Source: Cupriavidus basilensis (GTDB taxonomy: Bacteria; Pseudomonadota; Gammaproteobacteria; Burkholderiales; Burkholderiaceae). From it: DNA of 64,000 bases. This document shows, piece after piece, positions 61,315 through 64,000 of the stretch. Below the pieces are notes generated by a model. The model ran no database searches, was not told where the DNA came from, and saw only the letters and a list, made by a program, of their open reading frames with translations. Both the position numbers and the translations under genes were made by a program. The DNA is taken from the NCBI RefSeq assembly GCF_008801925.2, contig NZ_CP062803.1, positions 2,790,001 through 2,854,000 on the forward strand, in the 5' to 3' direction. Every line of letters starts with the position of its first letter. Position 1 is the first letter of the stretch.

Positions 61315-62838
61315 ATGACTGTCATCAAACAAGAAGACCTCATCCAGAGCGTCGCCGACTCCCTGCAATACATCAGCTATTACCACCCGATGGACTACAT
61401 CACCAGCCTGGGCCGTGCCTATGAGCTGGAGCAGAGTCCCGCGGCCAAGGATGCGATCGCGCAGATCCTGACCAACAGCCGCATGTGCGCTGAAGGCAAG
61501 CGCCCGATCTGCCAGGACACCGGCATCGTGACGATCTTCGTCAAGGTCGGCATGGATGTGCGCTGGGATGGCGCCACCATGGGCCTGTCGGACATGATCA
61601 ACGAAGGCGTGCGCCGCGGCTACACCAACCCGGACAACGTGCTGCGCGCATCCATCGTGAGCCCGCCCGAAGGTGGCCGCAAGAACACCAAGGACAACAC
61701 CCCTGCCGTGATCCACTACGAAGTGGTGCCGGGCAATACCGTGGACATCCAGGTGGCGGCCAAGGGCGGCGGCTCGGAGAACAAGTCGAAGTTCGTCATG
61801 CTCAACCCGTCCGACTCCATCGTCGACTGGGTGCTCAAGACGGTGCCGACCATGGGCGCTGGCTGGTGCCCGCCGGGCATGCTGGGCATCGGCATCGGCG
61901 GCACCGCCGAGAAGGCCATGGTCATGGCCAAGGAATCGCTGATGGACCCGATCGACATCCAGGACGTGATCGCTCGCGGCCCGCAGGACTGGGTCGAGGA
62001 AATGCGCGTCGAGCTGTACGAGAAGGTCAATGCGCTGGGCATCGGCGCGCAAGGCCTGGGCGGCCTGGCTACCGTGCTGGACGTCAAGATCATGGGCTAC
62101 CCCACCCACGCTGCCTCCAAGCCGGTCGCGATGATCCCGAACTGCGCGGCCACCCGCCATGTGCACTTCACGCTGGACGGCAGCGGCCCGGCCAAGCTCG
62201 AAGCGCCTGACCTGTCGGCCTGGCCGAAGGTCGAGTGGGCACCGAACACCGAGACTTCCAAGCGCGTCGACCTGAACACGCTGACGCCGGCAGAAGTCGC
62301 CTCGTGGAAGCCGGGCCAGACCCTGCTGCTCAACGGCAAGATGCTGACCGGCCGCGACGCCGCGCACAAGCGCATCGCCGACATGCTGGCCAAGGGCGAG
62401 AAGCTGCCGGTGGACTTCACCAACCGCGTGATCTACTACGTGGGCCCGGTCGATCCGGTGCGCGACGAGGCCGTGGGCCCGGCAGGTCCCACCACCGCCA
62501 CCCGCATGGACAAGTTCACCGAGATGATGCTGGCCGAAACCGGCCTGATCTCGATGATCGGCAAGGCCGAGCGCGGCCCGGTGGCGATCGAGGCCATCAA
62601 GAAGCACAAGTCTGCCTACCTGATGGCTGTCGGCGGCGCGGCCTACCTGGTGGCCAAGGCTATCCGGCACGCCAAGGTGGTCGGCTTCGAAGACCTGGGC
62701 ATGGAAGCCATCTACGAGTTCGACGTCAAGGACATGCCCGTGACGGTGGCCGTGGACAGCGAAGGCACCTCGGTGCACAAGACCGGCCCCGCCGAATGGC
62801 AAGCCAAGATCGGCAAGATCCCGGTCGCTGCGCTGTAA
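61315..62838 (+). CDS. fumA: Class I fumarate hydratase (4Fe-4S)
   Basis: A 507-residue iron-sulfur fumarase interconverting fumarate and malate in the citric acid cycle. The three cluster Cys are in RPICQDTG, AGWCPPGMLG and PNCAATRH. The alpha and beta domains are fused, as in FumA/FumB. ATG 61315 (MTVIKQEDLIQS) is preferred; the frame runs up to 61267. It is followed by a terminator at 62872 and murI. The fumA symbol is a class label; FumB-type is equally possible. Confidence 0.93.
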   Translation: MTVIKQEDLIQSVADSLQYISYYHPMDYITSLGRAYELEQSPAAKDAIAQILTNSRMCAEGKRPICQDTGIVTIFVKVGMDVRWDGATMGLSDMINEGVRRGYTNPDNVLRASIVSPPEGGRKNTKDNTPAVIHYEVVPGNTVDIQVAAKGGGSENKSKFVMLNPSDSIVDWVLKTVPTMGAGWCPPGMLGIGIGGTAEKAMVMAKESLMDPIDIQDVIARGPQDWVEEMRVELYEKVNALGIGAQGLGGLATVLDVKIMGYPTHAASKPVAMIPNCAATRHVHFTLDGSGPAKLEAPDLSAWPKVEWAPNTETSKRVDLNTLTPAEVASWKPGQTLLLNGKMLTGRDAAHKRIADMLAKGEKLPVDFTNRVIYYVGPVDPVRDEAVGPAGPTTATRMDKFTEMMLAETGLISMIGKAERGPVAIEAIKKHKSAYLMAVGGAAYLVAKAIRHAKVVGFEDLGMEAIYEFDVKDMPVTVAVDSEGTSVHKTGPAEWQAKIGKIPVAAL

Positions 62839-62871
62839 CACGCGCCACGCCGTGACAGCGATGCTGTGCGC

Positions 62872-62900
62872 AAAAGCCGGGTCATCCGACCCGGCTTTTT
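62872..62900 (+). terminator. Rho-independent terminator after fumarase
   Basis: A 12-bp stem AAAAGCCGGGTC/GACCCGGCTTTT with loop ATCC and a closing T run, 33 bp after the fumarase stop. Confidence 0.9.
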
Positions 62901-62934
62901 GCTACCTAAACTCTTGATTGCCTCGATCCTTCCT

Positions 62935-63747
62935 GTGAACAACGCACCCATCGGCATCTTTGATTCCGGCCTCGGCGGCCTGTCCGTATTGCGCGAAATC
63001 CGCGCCCTGCTCCCGCAGGAGTCGCTGATCTACGTGGCCGACTCGAAGTACGCACCCTATGGCGAGAAGCCAGAGCAATTTGTCGAGGCGCGCACGCTGC
63101 AGGTTTGCGAATGGCTGGTGGCGCAGGGCTGCAAGGCCCTGGTGATCGCCTGCAACACGGCGACCATGCATGCGGTGCAAACGCTGCGCGAAAAGCTGGC
63201 GTTGCCGATCGTCGGCGTCGAGCCTGGCCTGAAACCCGCCGCCGCCGCCAGCCGCAGCAAAGTGGTTGGCGTGCTGGCCACGGGCAACACATTGAAGAGC
63301 GCAAAGTTCGGCCGGCTGCTTGCCTCCCTGGAAGGCGAGAGCCGCTTCCTCTGCGAGGCTGGCGTCGGGCTGGTGCCGCTGATCGAGCAAGGCGATGTGG
63401 ATGGCCCGGCCGTGCGCGAGAAACTCACCACCTACCTGTCGCCCATGCTCGAGGCCGGCGCCGATACGCTGGTACTTGGCTGCACCCATTACCCCTTCCT
63501 GTCGGACACCGTGCGTGAACTGGTGGGCGACCGATTGACGCTGGTCGATACCGGTGACGCGATCGCGCGGCAACTTCGGCGCAAGCTGGCCGAGCACGGC
63601 ATGGCCGCAAACGCCGACGCGGTACCCAACGACCGCTACACCTCGACCAAGGATGCCGCCCATCTGCGTGCCATGGCCGCGGCGCTGCTGCATGTGGACG
63701 CGCCCGCGGAAACCCTGGTGATCGAGCCCGCGCCGGCATTCGACTGA
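62935..63747 (+). CDS. murI: Glutamate racemase
   Basis: A 270-residue enzyme supplying D-glutamate for peptidoglycan. The catalytic Cys pair is seen in VIACNTATMHA and LGCTHYPFLSD; the N-terminal IGIFDSGLGGLSVLREI carries the Asp-Ser pair. A GTG at 62935 is the preferred start, because the longer frame to 62866 runs through the fumarase terminator hairpin. The frame gives the usual family length. Confidence 0.93.
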   Translation: MNNAPIGIFDSGLGGLSVLREIRALLPQESLIYVADSKYAPYGEKPEQFVEARTLQVCEWLVAQGCKALVIACNTATMHAVQTLREKLALPIVGVEPGLKPAAAASRSKVVGVLATGNTLKSAKFGRLLASLEGESRFLCEAGVGLVPLIEQGDVDGPAVREKLTTYLSPMLEAGADTLVLGCTHYPFLSDTVRELVGDRLTLVDTGDAIARQLRRKLAEHGMAANADAVPNDRYTSTKDAAHLRAMAAALLHVDAPAETLVIEPAPAFD

Positions 63748-63768
63748 GGCATCGGCTCCCGCTTCAGG

Positions 63769-64000
63769 TCACTGCAGGAACCCCAGCGGCCGGCGCTGCC
63801 GCACGTCCGGCTTGACGGCATGTTCCTGGCGCAACTGCGCCAGGAACTCGTCTGGCGTCAGCGTCTCGCCGAGCAGCACGCACTGACGCTTGACCGTGGC
63901 AAAGTCGCCCGGCGTCAGGCAATCCATCTTCGCCAGTTCCTCGCGCATGGTGGCGTCCATGCGCCGCGGATCGGCATCCAGCGCTTCCTCGACGAACATC
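63769..64000 (-). CDS. C-terminal end of an unidentified protein, possibly an AAA+ ATPase
   Basis: The gene is cut by the window end; only the last ~76 residues are visible. They include REELAKMDCLTPGDFATVKRQ and LTPDEFLAQLRQEHAVKP and end RPLGFLQ. This resembles the tail of some proteobacterial AAA+ ATPases (LTPGDFA motif), but the resemblance is from memory and weak. It converges with murI 21 bp away. Confidence 0.4.
   Translation of the reverse strand, partial: MFVEEALDADPRRMDATMREELAKMDCLTPGDFATVKRQCVLLGETLTPDEFLAQLRQEHAVKPDVRQRRPLGFLQ

Noticed and set aside
61030..62841. Extension of the His-tract protein frame
   Set aside because: The upstream part is antisense to fumarase; a good ribosome site and the low-complexity protein start at 61029.
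62866..62934. Longer N-terminus of glutamate racemase
   Set aside because: It would be encoded by the fumarase terminator hairpin; family homology begins at GTG 62935.

Overview
The window looks like part of the main chromosome of a beta-proteobacterium of the family Burkholderiaceae, most probably Cupriavidus or a close relative. The evidence is the high GC content with strong third-position bias, orphan Bug/TctC receptors, Burkholderiales-type porin, the murI-fumarase pair, and a glycerol ABC transporter next to glpR, glpK and glpD. This genus assignment is an inference from gene content; no search was run.

Layout: 1-2.1 kb holds housekeeping genes (end of rnhA, dnaQ, tRNA-Val) and a ParB-like protein. 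2.6-26 kb is a dense catabolic island. Operon A (minus strand, 9.07 to 3.6 kb) runs bug receptor, molybdenum hydroxylase (large, FAD and 2Fe-2S subunits), coxG-like gene, then an IclR gene. A marR gene lies divergent to it. Operon B (minus strand, 22.25 to 10.05 kb) has twelve genes: small HTH protein, Rieske oxygenase, SDR, cupin, a second IclR, a second SDR, ThDP enzyme, aspartate-dehydrogenase-like protein, aldehyde dehydrogenase, extradiol (VOC) dioxygenase, VanB-like reductase and MFS importer. An alpha/beta hydrolase (minus) and a porin plus second bug gene (plus) complete it. Together these have the parts of a pathway: outer-membrane entry, periplasmic capture, import, ring hydroxylation, extradiol cleavage, hydrolysis, aldehyde oxidation and perhaps nitrogen release. 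The substrate cannot be read from sequence. Four promoters share a near-palindrome GTTTY-N6-AAAAC (one copy a base shorter), and three also carry GGGTWWACCC-like boxes further upstream.

26-33 kb is mixed accessory content: old-yellow-enzyme reductase, heptosyltransferase I, isochorismatase-type hydrolase, LysR regulator, APC permease, TetR regulator, and a secreted repeat protein whose promoter carries two copies of a perfect 16-bp palindrome. 33-45.7 kb is the glycerol block: ABC importer (substrate-binding protein, DUF2160 protein, two permeases, two ATPases), glpR, glpK and glpD, with purU and a NUDIX gene between glpR and glpK. The two ATPases have complementary degenerate motifs, predicting one competent ATP site.

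45.7-51.9 kb holds an MliC-like inhibitor, a beta-lactamase-fold lipoprotein, several small hypothetical genes, a broken IclR gene, a well-formed candidate small RNA (about 51480-51673) and tRNA-Ser. 51.9-64 kb holds an acetate-type sodium:solute symporter with a canonical EF-hand loop, acetyl-CoA synthetase, a DMT exporter, a YqhA-family protein, an EnvZ/OmpR-type two-component system preceded by a His-tract low-complexity protein, class I fumarase, glutamate racemase, and the end of a gene that continues past the window.
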